Of a stretch of DNA of 64,000 bases, positions 63,867 to 64,000 are shown in pieces. This DNA comes from CAVTSA01 sp963790575 (GTDB lineage: Bacteria > Chloroflexota > Dormibacteria > Dormibacterales > Dormibacteraceae). Each line of letters opens with the position of its first letter. Position 1 is the first letter of the stretch. The position numbers and the translations under genes are program-made. The notes beneath the pieces were generated by a model, which saw only the letters and a list, made by a program, of their open reading frames with translations, was not told where the DNA came from and did not search any database. The stretch lies in assembly GCA_963790575.1 (NCBI GenBank), contig CAWBPD010000018.1, positions 1 through 64,000 on the forward strand, given 5' to 3'.

Positions 63867-64000
63867 CGAGAGGAGGGCGACGACCATCGGATTTGTCACC
63901 GGCGATATGCCGCCGCTGGCGCTGGGAATCCGCGGAAGTGAACCCGGTGAGGTCAGGTCAGGCCAGGCCGATGGCCAGAGCGCTGAAGATCTTGCTCGAA
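63867..64000. other. Window end, no complete gene
   Basis: A possible gene start (ATGGCCAGAGCG at 63970) runs off the edge after ten codons, and no family can be judged. Short GGTCA and GGCC repeats lie just before it. Confidence 0.3.

Noticed and set aside
1..64000. CRISPR arrays, prophage genes or classic defence systems
   Set aside because: No regularly spaced short repeats, cas genes, phage structural genes or restriction enzymes were recognised. Apart from VapBC nothing points to defence.

Overview
The window is high-GC bacterial DNA with dense genes, frequent GTG starts and GAGGAG-type ribosome binding sites. The gene families present (DevR/DosR-type regulator, universal stress protein, DUF2277, DUF6325, DUF7144 and GAP/Sap-type membrane proteins, HdeD proteins, VapBC) and the tRNA-Glu sequence point to a soil-type actinobacterium or a close high-GC relative such as Chloroflexota or Dormibacterota. 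The sequence alone does not settle which.

The dominating fact is a head-to-tail repeat. Bases 1-19376 (copy A) and 19381-37726 (copy B) are the same segment, with roughly one difference per 250 bases in most stretches and denser patches in a few places. Each unit opens with a VapBC toxin-antitoxin pair. Next come a glyoxalase-fold protein, a DAO-family FAD oxidoreductase and an HdeD membrane protein. A stress block follows: kinase remnant, broken CBS gene, DevR/DosR-like response regulator, tandem UspA, CBS-BON protein and PNPOx-like flavin protein. Then come a GNAT acetyltransferase, a DoxX protein and a methyltransferase. The unit closes with a long leftward run: copper amine oxidase, APC permease, YCII protein, aldo/keto reductase, TauE-type permease, phosphoketolase, acetate kinase and DUF2277. 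The run reads as amine uptake and oxidation plus a phosphoketolase-acetate kinase route that makes acetyl phosphate and ATP. The copies have decayed in different places. Copy B has lost 1,038 bases (half of HdeD and the kinase remnant) and its APC gene is frameshifted. In copy A the acetyltransferase has Asn where a conserved Tyr is expected.

From 37727 to 61300 the sequence is unique and rich in relics. Intact genes are tRNA-Glu(CTC), a GAP-family membrane protein, a DUF1269 protein, a SulP permease, an atypical response regulator without its phospho-acceptor Asp, a CPA1 antiporter, a ClC channel, DUF6325 with a small partner, a zinc metalloprotease lipoprotein, a DUF7144 protein and several hypotheticals. 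Between them lie broken genes: a Dph6-like ATPase, LURP-one, GAF and receiver fragments, a MalT-like regulator, NDH-2, GMC oxidoreductase, a K+ channel, an NTF2-like protein and IS fragments. Many keep both ends of the family but lack the middle. A complete IS1380-type element lies at 58909-60610.

The right end (61-64 kb) carries an ABM monooxygenase-fold protein, a second ClC channel overlapping a truncated membrane protein, and a second HdeD protein. No CRISPR array, prophage module, rRNA or integrase was seen.
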